From NCBI RefSeq assembly GCF_029407905.1, contig NC_073632.1, positions 59,971,964 to 60,035,963 of the forward strand: 64,000 nucleotides of DNA, written 5' to 3'. This DNA is from Bubalus kerabau (lineage: Eukaryota; Chordata; Mammalia; Artiodactyla; Bovidae). Positions 9,601 through 20,760 of the stretch are shown in pieces. A program made the position numbers and the translations under genes. The first letter of the stretch is position 1. The number at the start of each line of letters is the position of its first letter. The notes below the pieces were generated by a model. It ran no database searches. It saw only the letters and a list, made by a program, of their open reading frames with translations, and was not told where the DNA came from.

Positions 9601-11821
9601 AAAGCAGATAACCTTACCTTCTTGAAAATTATATTGCTATAATTTTCTCACCCATGTCTGTTGAGCTTTGAGCATCAGTTATAATGGGTTATGTTATTTT
9701 TGCCTATATAAACTAATAACAATAGTCATCTTTATAACTTTCACTTCCTCTTCTAGATTACTTATTTCAGATATTACGATGGAACATTTGAACATGTTTG
9801 CAAAATTTTAGCACAATATTTTAAAGAACTTTATCATAGAACATAGAACTTCAGAAAATATAATATTAAGTCAAAATTTTCTTCAAATTATTCTTAAAGA
9901 TCTACTTTTTAGCAAACAGTTTTAGGCAAAAGCAGCATTAAACTTATACACAAACCTTAAGAACTACAATGATATTTAAAAGTCTAATAAGAATTTCTCA
10001 AGAAATATGTTCTGAAAAAATATACTAGGTTAAAAATAGTAAATATTACCTCACATTTGTAGAATTGTACAAGTGTTAGCAAAAGAATATCATGACTACC
10101 CTTAAATGGGTTTATGAAAATAAAACAATTTTTCACTGAGGATAACAGTAGTAGTAAAAAGAAAAAAATAGTATTATATATTTGTGCTTGTTCCTGACAT
10201 TTTATTTAAATGGTGAAATTAGCCCACATAAATAATACTGTATTCAGATTTAAGACATTCAATTCTCAATTAATTGATAAATTTAGGCAAATAAATGGCA
10301 AATAGGGTGAGTTTCAACATTATTAAACAATTCTTTAAAAAGATTCTCCAAAATTTCAAAAATTATTCTATAGCTTTATAATTTCCTATTACTTATACTC
10401 ATATTTCTCTATTATTCATGCTCTCCATCAGATGCTAATTAGAAATTCCAGAGAGTTTATTTACTTACTTTGTGCTTCAAATGTTTTGTTTCTTAACTTG
10501 TAGTTGGAAGACACTATTGGCGTATTGTCTCCTTACATATATTCTTCCCTCTCTTAGGAAGAGGACCCTCAAGTTTGTGTATACAACCTCCTGGGTATAT
10601 CCACAGGGATTGAGCGTGCCATGTACCTTATTTTTTCCAACTGCTTTGTGGAGTGCAGAAGTGGCAGTGAGCCAAACGTAGGAAAGACTCAAGTGAGGTG
10701 GCAAACAGAAGCAGCTTTGGGTCTTGGCACTGTGAGACTTCATTCTGGCTCTGGACGAACTCTTTTTCTTATGTGAAATAAGCCTCATCCAGTTCAAACA
10801 CCTATTAGGGGTTTCCTATACAGATTTCTTTTTTTTTTTTTTTTGGTCCTTAAAATTACTGGTAGAGATAGAAGCTGCCTTTTCAAATGAGAACCAGTTT
10901 TACAGAAACACAAGCTCACAGCAGTTAAGAGTTAAATAGATTTTTCTTAGTTTAGAATACAAAAAAAGCGGGGGGTGGGGGACAAGAAGCTACATTTATA
11001 GATGCATTCCAAAATTTGCTAATTAAACACATGCTTATTTGAGATTTAAAATGTCAAGTTTACTGCCATAAATTGAAATGTTGAGAAAAATAAATCATAG
11101 TCCCTCTTAAGCATATTATTGTCTAGCTGAGAGGACACACGAATTGTCAAGCATTAATTATTCACTTATTCACTTTTTCATTCATTCAAACGGTAGTATG
11201 GGCACACTGCATTATGGAAGTACAGAGTGAAAGTTACTAATTCACTCTGGTAGGTGAAAAGATTCTTCGTTTAGAAATAGCACCCAGAATGAATTTTGGA
11301 ATGTGAGAAAGAATTACTCAGGAGGAATTGTTGAGGAGGCACAAGTAAAGAGCATTTGGGAGAGGAATCCTGGCTGTTTGCATTTTATCTGGATAGTTAT
11401 CAGCTTATAGTTGATGACTCAAGTAAGATAAGAACTGAAAAGTCTTTATTACACTGGGAAGTTAAGTGGAGTGCCTGAAGGTGGGTAAGATCACAAGGGC
11501 AAGTGGGAGGGCATCACAAAACCAGATTGCTACAAACTATTGGCTGAGGAGTAGATGGGCACAAAAATAGAGAATAGACTCCTATTTTGGGATGCTTGGT
11601 TGTAAAGAAAGCACACCTACACCATTCAATCTTTCAGCGAAATAAGTTTGGTGTTCTCATCAGTGGATGGATTTTGTAACACAACTTAGCTCTGCTCTTA
11701 TGAATAACATCAGGACTGCAACTGGAAACTACAATTCTTTCCTTTCAATTTTGTATTATGACTCACCTTGACATTATGAAGCATCTTCTCCAATACTAGA
11801 AGACATGCCTCTAGAATGGTG
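9601..11821. other. AT-rich unique sequence, no gene seen
   Basis: Contains overlapping short open frames on both strands at 10472-10797 with no recognisable domain, a T-rich run near 10830-10846 and a GGGGGGTGGGGG stretch near 10970. No splice-bounded exon or repeat family is supported. Confidence 0.5.
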
Positions 11822-11938
11822 CTTGTTGTTGTTCACTCAGTCGTGTCCAACTCTTTGTGACCTCATAGGCTGTAGCCCATCAGGCTCCTCTGTCCATGGG
11901 ACTTTCCAAACAAGAATATTGGAGTGGGTTGTCATTGC
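11822..11938 (-). mobile_element. Bov-A SINE monomer
   Basis: Inverted copy with a GTTGTTGTT start, CACTCAGTCGTGTCCAACTC and the Bov-A body up to GGAGTGGGTTGTCATTGC. Confidence 0.85.
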
Positions 11939-12084
11939 TACCAGAATGTAATAATAATCTAGAAGACTACTGACATCAGTATAACCTGCTTGACTTTTCA
12001 TTGCTGAGTTTTGCTACTGTAATGTATACATAGACGCCGCAGCAACTGGATGTTAAAAGAGATAACTAAATCTGCAAACAATCA

Positions 12085-12186
12085 TAACAGAATGGATAAA
12101 CAACAAGGTCCTACGGAACTACATTCAATATCCTGTGATAAACCAATATGTAAAAGAATATGAAAAAGAATGTATATATGTGTATA

Positions 12187-12221
<35 letters not shown>

Positions 12222-12295
12222 GAGTCACTTTTCTGCACAGCAGAAAATAACACAACATTGAAAATCAACTATACGTCAATGGAAAAAAAGAGCAA
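12085..12295 (+). mobile_element. L1 3' end (older artiodactyl/L1MA-like)
   Basis: AATGGATAAACAACAAGGTC, CAATATCCTGTGATAAACCA and the terminal AACACAACATTGAAAATCAA followed by A-rich sequence are the standard 3' end landmarks of this L1 group. A TG/TA microsatellite has expanded inside it. Confidence 0.85.
12175..12222. repeat. TG/TA microsatellite within L1 3' end
   Basis: TGTATATGTGTGTGTGTG passes into a pure TA run of more than 20 bases. It arose at the L1's TATATGTGTATA segment. Confidence 0.95.
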
Positions 12296-12355
12296 TATAG
12301 CTAAATCTGAACAGCTATTTACTCTTTAACTCTTTTTTCCCTTTACTTTCTACAG

Positions 12356-12545
12356 ATGTCAATAAACTATGGCCTGCAAGTGAAATCTAACTTACAGCCT
12401 GTTCTATGACTAAAACCGAGAAAGATTTTTACAATTTTAAAGGACTGGAATGACAATATCAAAAATATGCCCCCAAGATTTATATGGTCCACAAACCTGG
12501 AAATATTTACTACCTGGTCATTTGCAGTGAAAATCTATCAACTTC
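12356..12545. mobile_element. hAT-type DNA transposon remnant (MER/Charlie-like)
   Basis: CAATAAACTATGGCCTGCAAG at one end and GGAAATATTTACTACCTGGT near the other match the nonautonomous hAT family whose terminal repeat begins CAGGGGTCxxCAAACT. The same family occurs at 19016-19241 and 42376-42540. Confidence 0.65.
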
Positions 12546-12800
12546 TTCCCTAGAAAATGGTACAGTTATCCTACTAGCTCTGCTCAATCCTTTTCTTGCT
12601 CAATTTCATCTGATTTCAAGACGACTCAATTGTTTAAGTCTTTAAGACTAGTCCCCATTTCTAATCAGTCACTTTATTGACTGATACTCAGTTCTTCTGT
12701 TTTTTTCCTATATCACTTACCTTCTGTCTACTTTCCATCCTGTGTCTCCTGAAATCCTTGACCTTAGCATAGAGGAGCTTGGTATTTAGTAACCTAATGC

Positions 12801-12824
12801 AAAAAAAAAAAAAAAAAAAAAAAG
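12801..12824. repeat. (A)24 homopolymer
   Basis: Twenty-four uninterrupted A. No recognised retroelement body lies directly upstream, so its origin is unclear. Confidence 0.95.
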
Positions 12825-14088
12825 TATTTTTTGCTGGAGATTATTTACAAAGTATCACAAATGTAATCCTCAAGTATTCATCTTATTATTACTGCTTATT
12901 AAGGTCAAAAAACCAACAAACAAAAGTTGAAAAAGATTTCCTCCCTACTCATGCCTTTCGTCTTTATCTAGCTACTGTTCCTCCCTCCTTTTTCTTAATT
13001 TCACTCCTTATATATTTGACTTTCATTATCCTAACTACCCCTAGTCCAATCACTTGTTAATGATTATCTCAACTCCAGGTAATTGAAGAAATTCTTAATT
13101 CTTTTTTACTCAAGTTTCTGCACATGCATGTTTGAAATGTCAAATGTAGTCATGTACATCTCTTAGAGCTTTCTAAATTACTATTCAGTTTTTAAAGGTG
13201 AATCAAAGGTACAGAAAAGTGACCTGGACATTTTCCAAAATGAGTGTTCTACTCTTTTCAGATAGTAGGCTTAGTAACTGCCAATGATCAACAAAAAGAA
13301 AAAGAGCTACTACAACAGTTTCCCATTTTTTAACCTCATTATTTCAAGGAAAATGATAAAATACACTTAACCTTTTCCTCAGTATATAACATTAGACCAT
13401 CTAAAACAGTATAGTTTACAGACCTTTGAGGAGCTAAGTATGGAGACAGCAAGTTCTTCGATTTATCTTTTGTGTTATCACCAAGTTGTTCTCACATTTC
13501 AAAGACTTCCTTTAAGACTATTTAGCATTATCTATTTCAACTATTTTTTTACTTATTAATGCTCAAAATTTATGTGTGTTTTTCTCAGACTCTTCCATTG
13601 TCACAGTTTTGTATAAATGACAGGGCAATGTGGTCCAGAAAAGTCCAACACTATAAGTATTATGAAAAAAAGTTTGTTGTGCAATGTTCTAACATCTACC
13701 TACTCCATAGAGGCAAAGATGAGTTCTCTCATTATTTAAATAATATAAAATATATTCTGGTTATGCAAAAATAAGAACTTCAAGCCTGAATGGCAACAAC
13801 ATTTCTATGTAATGAGCCTGTTTACATATACCAAATTTAAATGTCTTAGGTTTTCTACTGGTATTTTTTACAGGCTAAATCAAACCCTAAGGATGTAATC
13901 AAATTAAAAGGATTAGTGCTCATTAATAAGCTGGCAGTAATATTTCATCAAAAGTTTGCTAAGTCTCTCTGCAAAACCAATAGATAAAAGCAAGCAGTGC
14001 ATAAAAGTGTCTGTCTATTGCATTAAAACATGACAAAAATAATATTTCTTAACATTGCCAAAAAACCATCTATTTCTGAAGATCATAC
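12825..14088. other. AT-rich unique sequence, no gene seen
   Basis: No exon, RNA gene or recognisable repeat is supported. Confidence 0.5.
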
Positions 14089-14206
14089 CAGTTCCCATTG
14101 CATAGGCCAGTAAGGGTCATTAAACACCAATGGGTCTCTGAGTCCTTCTTCAGAGTCAATGACATTGTAGACTTCACTCGGGATCTCATTTTCCTCCACA
14201 CAAGGT
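14089..14206 (-). CDS. Candidate internal coding exon, kexin-like motif, gene not identified
   Basis: On the minus strand a pyrimidine-rich tract ending in TTTTTTGCCCTGCAG is followed by 118 bases that end CTG and then GTATGATC, a usable acceptor and donor. The exon's first base completes a split codon. The next 39 codons are open, begin PCVEENEIPSEVYN and end FNDPYWPMQWEL, and the exon closes in phase 0. The ending resembles the NDPxxxxQWxL box at the start of kexin/furin-type catalytic domains. The upstream half is acidic, without a visible dibasic processing site. One other frame is also open but has no recognisable motif. No partner exon was found in the window, so the flanking DNA would be introns. 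I cannot name the gene, and a kexin relationship is inference from one short motif. Confidence 0.5.
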
Positions 14207-14962
14207 CTGCAGGGCAAAAAAGGCAAATGAACTATGAAAAATATAATCACTGCTTTTACTGTAGCTTTTTTTGTCATAAAAATTCCATTTATTTAAATTC
14301 CATTAAAAAGCACATTTGGCTGCCGAGAGCATAAATATATACTTTTATTATACTTAGCATTTTTCATTTTCAAAAAAATTCTGACATTTGTTTAGATAAA
14401 AATGCTAAAATATTTTCCAACTACCTGTTTTAGCTAACCACTTTCTACATGTTTGTTGCATATAATAAATGCTGGAAAAGCAAGTGATTTAGAATGCAGT
14501 TCAAAAACTGTATATATTTCCCATTAGAAGTTATCAGCTTACATTGATCATTATCCTTACTATGTCATGTGCCTGTCAGTATGACTTCCCAAAATACAGC
14601 TCTTGGAGAGTGATTTAAATTACTTGAGCTGCAGTAGAAAACATTTTTTTAAACTCATTTATCTAATTGCTGTGATATATTTAATAAATCATTAACTAAG
14701 CAAGTGACAGTGTTAGATATTCAGAAAGGCTCTTAAACACCAAATTCTCCTTAAGACAAACTATAACATGGTCATTCACATATACCTGTGCAAATTGGAA
14801 GACTACCAAAACCAAAGTTGGGGAGAAATAATGAATTAATAACACTGACAATACTTTTGTCTTAGAAATAAATTTAAATTTAGTAAAACTAAAGGTGAAA
14901 TCAAACTATCAAATACTAGTCATTCTTATTTAGAAATATATACAAGATTAAACAAAGATTAT
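14207..14962. other. AT-rich unique sequence, no gene seen
   Basis: Probably intronic if the exon at 14089-14206 is real. No repeat was recognised. Confidence 0.5.
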
Positions 14963-15024
14963 AAATTTATTAAGAATAGAAATTATATATATATGTATAT
15001 ATAATTTCTATTCTTAATAAATTT
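14963..15024. repeat. 62-bp near-perfect AT-rich palindrome
   Basis: Arms of 31 bp pair around the centre between 14993 and 14994. Every base from 14963 to 15024 pairs except 14992/14995. The sequence begins AAATTTATTAAGAATAG and ends with its complement. Confidence 0.97.
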
Positions 15025-15026
15025 GT

Positions 15027-15127
15027 ACCTATGTGTACAGGTCTGAGACTATAATGAAATTATATATATATATGTATCATATGTAGGTATATATATATGT
15101 ATATTATGTATACATATATATATGCAC

Positions 15128-15158
<31 letters not shown>

Positions 15159-15235
15159 CACATATATACATATATGTATATAATATACACACATATATAT
15201 AATTTCATTATAGTCTCAGATCTGTACACATAGGT
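15027..15235. repeat. Inverted repeat with 43-bp arms and AT-rich loop
   Basis: The left arm at 15027-15069 begins ACCTATGTGTACAGG. It pairs with the right arm at 15193-15235, which ends CTGTACACATAGGT, with a single mismatch (15041/15221). The 123-base loop is TA/CATA-rich. Confidence 0.95.
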
Positions 15236-15289
15236 GTCTGGGAATTATTTGACAATTTATAATCACAGTACTGAAATGGAATAACCAAG

Positions 15290-15760
15290 TAGCAGCATTT
15301 ACATAAGAGGATATGTCTACAAAGCTCATTTGCAAAAATAATAAGCTAGAAACAACTTAAGTGTCCATCGACATGAAATTGTTCAAAAGTCATGCTATAT
15401 TCACATAATGAAATACTATTTAGCAGTGAAAACAAATGATCTATAGGTGTCAAATGGATTCATTTGGATAAATTTCAAAAATTTTAAGTAGTGAACAGAA
15501 GACTATGTATGCTGTGTTATTATTTACATAAAGTTTTAAATCACCCCCAAACAAGTTTTTAAATTATATACAGATATCATATATAGTGTATACATAATAT
15601 ACATACACAAACATACATCTACTATATGAAGCTAAACATACTCAGGAGAATCTTCTGAAGAAGGCAAGGAAGGGAGTAGTTTTAAGGGCGGGGCACGCAG
15701 AGTAATCAAACTCTAGTAATTTATTCCTTTGAAAAAGCTGGAAAAATTATGACAAAATGA
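15290..15760 (+). mobile_element. Old L1 3' fragment
   Basis: AGCTAGAAACAACTTAAGTG, TCCATCGACATGAAATTG, ATAATGAAATACTATTTAGC and AAGACTATGTATGCTG are decayed forms of the L1 ORF2 C-terminus and 3' UTR. Confidence 0.6.
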
Positions 15761-15960
15761 TGATGTTAACAAATATACTGTGTGTCTATTAAACATTTTA
15801 TTGGAGTGTATATTTTATGTGTATTTGGAGTCTGTTATAATGAAGCACAATACACATCTACAAACAAAATTAGTGAAACCTGGTTATTATATTAAAAAGC
15901 CAAAAAAATGGCTCTGTACATTAGCTCTATGTTGTCTATTTCTTCACAGTAGGCTGGGAC

Positions 15961-16437
15961 TGTGATCCAAAGCCCACCAAAAATCCCAAATTTTTAAACA
16001 TCCAGTTGTTTTAAATGCATCCCAAATAAGCAGGTTTTAGCTTTGCAGAGCCTTCCTGCTTTGCATACCACAAAAAACTGCACCCAAGATCTTCTAAGCA
16101 TAGATCAGATAAACTCTGTGGCTATAAAAGAAAGACCCCAAACTGCTGCTGCCCTTCAGAGCTCTCTGACCCAGAGACTCCCCATCATACTGTCAGCAAC
16201 ATCATCTAGACAGGCACCCCCTCTTAGATTCTCCTCTTTGATTCTCCTTGCCCTCTTCCTCTTCTAGGTATGCCCAGCCAACGCTTCTGGAAGGTCTCCT
16301 GCTGTGAGGGACATTTCCCCAAGTGCAAACCCGTCAAATCTCTACCCAAATAAAACTCACTGTGTGCTACTGCCACCTCATGGTCGTATCTATTTCTTTG
16401 CTCAGCCCCCAAATCCCTCGAACTCAATACACCAGGG
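15961..16437 (+). mobile_element. Solo LTR of an endogenous retrovirus (ERV1-like), approximate ends
   Basis: About 480 bases have an LTR layout: a TG start, a TATA box (TATAAAA at 16123-16129), a CT-rich region, a polyadenylation signal (AATAAA at 16349-16354) and a U5-like end with CCCTCGAACTCAATACACCA. No primer-binding site or internal gag/pol/env sequence follows, so this appears to be a solo LTR. The short open frames inside it are not genes. Family name and exact boundaries are uncertain. Confidence 0.6.
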
Positions 16438-18727
16438 GAAAGGACTGAAAAGTATATCAGAGTAAGTTTAGATTCTGTTATCTACTTCAGCCCTTTCAGA
16501 AGTTAGAAGGGTTCAAATAACATCAATCTAGCTGAACATGCCCAGTCTTTGCCAAGAAGAGGCTCCTGATTTTTCCAGTTGTTAACTATGAGTTTTCAGA
16601 AAAATACTAGAACCTTTTGGATGGCTATTTAAAGGACTAGTAGATTGTAGCATGGAGCATGGTGTTCACAGGGGCATGTGGCACCTCTCAACCTGCCTGT
16701 TGCCTGCACTGTGAAGCCCTCCTCCCTCCATCATTGCGATGACCGCCAGGCCTTCAAGCATCAAAAGGACAGCATTTGAAATTTACATAATTGTAAATTT
16801 AAGTGCGAGAGGAGAAAAGGAAGCTTTGTCAAAGGTAAAAACTTAAGAATTCTAAAGTGATGACAATAAACGTGGAGTAAAAGAAAGCATAAAGAAGTAA
16901 AGTAGTAAAAATTAACAAATGGAAGTTAATCACTAAAATACTTAGCATAGAAAAATATATTTATCATGATTTCATTGTCTCTTTCACTCATATGTTCATA
17001 AAAGCATGAGCATTTATGGAAGAATACTTAAGAAAATGTAAAACTGGGACAAGTATCAAGAAAATCTCTTTATGATCCTCTATACTATTTGAATTTGTTT
17101 TTTAACAGCTACATGGACATTTACATTAACAAAAATTTTAAGACAAAACAAACATCAAAATCTCCTAGATTTTCAGTGGAATTTTGGAATCTATATTTTA
17201 ATAAAATTTCTGTTTTTTTTAAAGCTATTTATATCCAATAGGAAGTCGGTGGGCTATCTGTATTCCAGTGTTGAAACTTTGACTTCTGCTCTATATCTTC
17301 AAAATTATAGGAATCTTATATCTTGAGACAACAGATAATAAGAATAAAATACATTACTTCCTTCCAAGATCTGATATAAATTAACATTATAATACATTGA
17401 ATCTGAAAATGCTCTTTTGTTTAGCTCAAAATAAAGTGGGTATTTTTGTCAGGCAATTATATTTTATTGTAAATATGTATATCTTTATTTTTATATTCAT
17501 TTAGTTACTTCTCAGGATTAACATTGAGAGAAAATCTAATTATTTAAAACCTAAATGGCTTAGCCTTTAAAAATATTTTTTCTATACTTATATTTTAGTG
17601 CATTTGTTAAATTGCAACATTTTCATACTCCTCTTCCTAACTGATTCATTAACACAGTGACCTGCACTAAATCTATCTGGGTGGGTGACACTGTGATGCA
17701 ATGAACAACAGGTACCTTCCCCATCCTGACTATCCCTGGAGAGCACCTGCTGTCTTCAGAAATGGTTTAATTGAGGCATCCCATTGCAATGATTATATTT
17801 CTTACAGCTGAAGAAAACTGTATGAAAGTTACATATTCTCTGTTGGATTCAAATTCACAGAACTGCATAGCTGAGATTCAGAGCCCTAAATAGGATGTCA
17901 TATAGGAAAATGCCAAACTAGTTCCTAGTGATGATTCCTTTTCAATTTTTTGAAAATAATACCGTTAACCATTGCATCATTATCTATTATCCTCTGCTAG
18001 ATGTTTTACAGAAAAGCTCTATTTTGGAACACGGTACCTTATTTCACAATTCTACTAGTTTTTGTTAATCAGGCATGTGTAGACTGAAACACACACATAC
18101 ACAAACAGCTATTTAACGACTAAATGAAGATACAAAAAATTTTAAAATAACTTAGCACATATACTCTTTTTTATTTCTTAACAAGTTTCTTTTCCTTTTT
18201 TTTAGGGAAGTAAATGTGACAGATTAAAAAAAAAAAATTGGCCCAGAGACAGCCATGGGAATAATCTGCTATAGAGAATGAAGCCACAGCCATGATACAG
18301 TTAGAGGTTTGGGAGCCTCGCCAAGAACAAGCTGATAGGGGCTGCCGACTAACCTCAATTCACGCAGTTACAGGCAGATCGTAGCTGCATGGTTACACGA
18401 CAGTTCACTGATTCACCTGAACCCTATTTCCAGTTTCCCTTCTATGCCAATCTCACAGCATGCTTTAGAAAATATTTTATCTTTGAAGAGATACCAACTT
18501 ACTAACTATCCACCAGGCAGTGTACACTGATCCGATATGCATCCAAGCTGAATCTCTTTCTACCAGGACATTGCTAAGACTTTAAAAAATTTTAAGCAAT
18601 AATGCAAATATACGTCACCAAAAAAATCACCTGAAATAATAAATATCTTTATTCTTTCTCATTATCACATACTACAAAAATAAACAAAAAGCTTGTGTGT
18701 TCCTTACAAATTAGCAAATCCACATAC
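16438..18727. other. Unique sequence, no gene seen
   Basis: Mostly AT-rich. Slightly more GC-rich islands at about 16640-16760 and 18230-18470 carry no convincing frame or splice pair. A11-12 runs occur near 18225. Confidence 0.5.
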
Positions 18728-18740
18728 TAGTACAGGGGTC

Positions 18741-19010
18741 CGGAGAAGGCAATGGCACCCCACTCCAGTACTCTTGCCTGGAAAATCCCATGGACGGAGG
18801 AGCCTTGTTAGGCTGCAGTCCGTGGGGTCGCTGGGAGTCCGACACGACTGAGCGACTTCACTTTCACTCTTCACTTTCATGCATTGGAGAAGGAAATGGC
18901 AACCCACTCCAGTGTTCTTGCCAGGAGAATCCCAGGGACGGGGGAGCCTGGTGGGCTGCCGTCTATGGGGTCACACAGAGTCGACACGACTGAAGTGACT
19001 TAGCATAGCA
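18741..19010 (+). mobile_element. Bov-A2 SINE, near-consensus
   Basis: Two Bov-A units with the TTTCACTCTTCACTTTCATG linker and a GACTTAGCATAGCA tail. TAGTACAGGGGTC at 18728-18740 and 19011-19023 is an exact 13-bp target-site duplication. The insertion split the terminal inverted repeat of a hAT element. Confidence 0.97.
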
Positions 19011-19015
19011 TAGTA

Positions 19016-19241
19016 CAGGGGTCAATAAACTTTTCTGTAAAGAATCAGATACTAAATAACTTAGACATTATGGGCCTTTAAACTCTCAGTAACAACCATT
19101 CAGCTTGACCATAGTAACCAGAAAGCAGCTATAGACAATACATAAACAATGGCCTGAATACCAGTAAAGTTTTAATTACAAAAACAGGTACACACAGGAT
19201 TTGACCTTTGCCCTTTGTAACACAGTTTGTTGACCTCAGTG
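19016..19241 (+). mobile_element. hAT-type DNA transposon remnant, terminus duplicated by SINE insertion
   Basis: It starts CAGGGGTCAATAAACTTTTC and ends GTTTGTTGACCTCAGTG, a decayed terminal inverted repeat pair. The internal AGACAATACATAAACAATGG is characteristic. Its first eight bases also occur before the SINE (18733-18740) as part of the SINE's target-site duplication. Nonautonomous, no transposase. Confidence 0.8.
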
Positions 19242-20760
19242 CTGTTCTGTAGTATGATTTTACCAGTGACACAGCTAATAGCTATAAAAGTTATATTCAT
19301 AAGTAAATATAAAAGAAAAATTATCCATTTCCTACTGAAGTATTTGTGCAATTAGATATTAAATTATAGCATTAAATTCCAGAGAAAATTTTCTGAAAAA
19401 TGATAAAAATTAAACAAACATACTTCTTTTTAATCCTTCTGCTTTTGGTCTTTCTATTTGCCCTTCAGAGTTTTTTGTTGTGTTTTGAATATAGTAACTG
19501 ATCAGACAGAAAGAGGGAAAACTAACATTTCAAAGGGCAGCATTGCTTACAATTCAGTTCTCTGGTAGGTGAAATGGCCATTGACTTATCACAAGAAAAT
19601 AGAAGTGGAAAATCTCAGTGAACATCCTAGAAAATGAGCTTTTAATAAAAGATTAGTCAACAAATGCAAAATATACTTTTCCCAAAACTTAATGTTCAAA
19701 GTAGAAGCTTTCTAGAAGAGATTTCTAGAATATATCTGATACTGGTTTAACTCTACAAACCAATAACACTTCCTTTATTTAATTACCATCCATGAAGCAT
19801 TCTGACAGCCATAATGCAATGCTTAGTAAGTATCTTACCCCAGACAGCCTGAAGATGTACAGTAGCACAGAAATTACAATACACACCATGACTTGTTCTG
19901 TCATCTAACTTTGTGAATAGAGCGTACTTGTCTCTATAATGAATGTCTCATGTCCCATGCAATCTACCTGTGACAAATAGGAGTAAACATAACTAGCCAA
20001 AGGTTGGCATATTAGTGAGATGTAAACAAAAATATTTTTCTTTTTTTCAAGAGGGTTTAAGCAATGAGTAGTCACCATACATAATTTACTCACATTTGCA
20101 CTTTCATGCAAAACAGTGTGTATTTAAAATTTTTCAGCATAAATTAGAATCCATTTACTCCTGGGCAATATTTTCTCAGATATTCCTCACAGTCTTGAGG
20201 TCTGACTAATACATCAATTAATGGAAAGATATGCACCATTATTGGTTCACTGTAAGTACACAAAGGATTTTAGTCTCTTGAACTTTATTCCAGGACACAA
20301 AAATACTTCACAGATGAAGCCAACTTTGGCAGATGCTAAGATATTAACATGGCTGAAGGGGTAGCAGTGTGTACAAACTAGTTAAAAAAAAAAAGAAAAG
20401 TACTTACTAATTACATAATTTTAATAAATTGCTGTTTTTGTTTGTACACATGAAAACTAGGGGGACACAAGATAATATAACTAGACTGAGCATTCCTAAA
20501 ATCTGTAAACAGCCTTTTTACTGATATGGTGTGCATTTCTTTTACATTTTTTTTCTTTTAGAGAGCTAAGGCAATGTTAGAAATTTATACAGCTGAATTT
20601 TGATAGATATAAATGGAGAAAATGCAAGTTCTACAGGACAAAAAATGTATACAAAAAATACATTGAAAAAAAGGAGATAAGGGCAATAGGGAACCTGTTT
20701 TTAAATAAAATAATTTCTTTTTATGTTTTTACTTATCAATGAGAATCTTGTTCTTAACCA
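19242..20760. other. AT-rich unique sequence, no gene seen
   Basis: No repeat family, exon or RNA gene is supported. Confidence 0.5.

Noticed and set aside
10472..10797. Overlapping open frames on both strands
   Set aside because: No domain, splice context or conservation signal is visible. The mutual overlap suggests chance or an unrecognised old repeat.
16043..16427. Short open frames inside the 16-kb LTR
   Set aside because: They overlap the LTR promoter and polyadenylation signal and resemble no retroviral or host protein.
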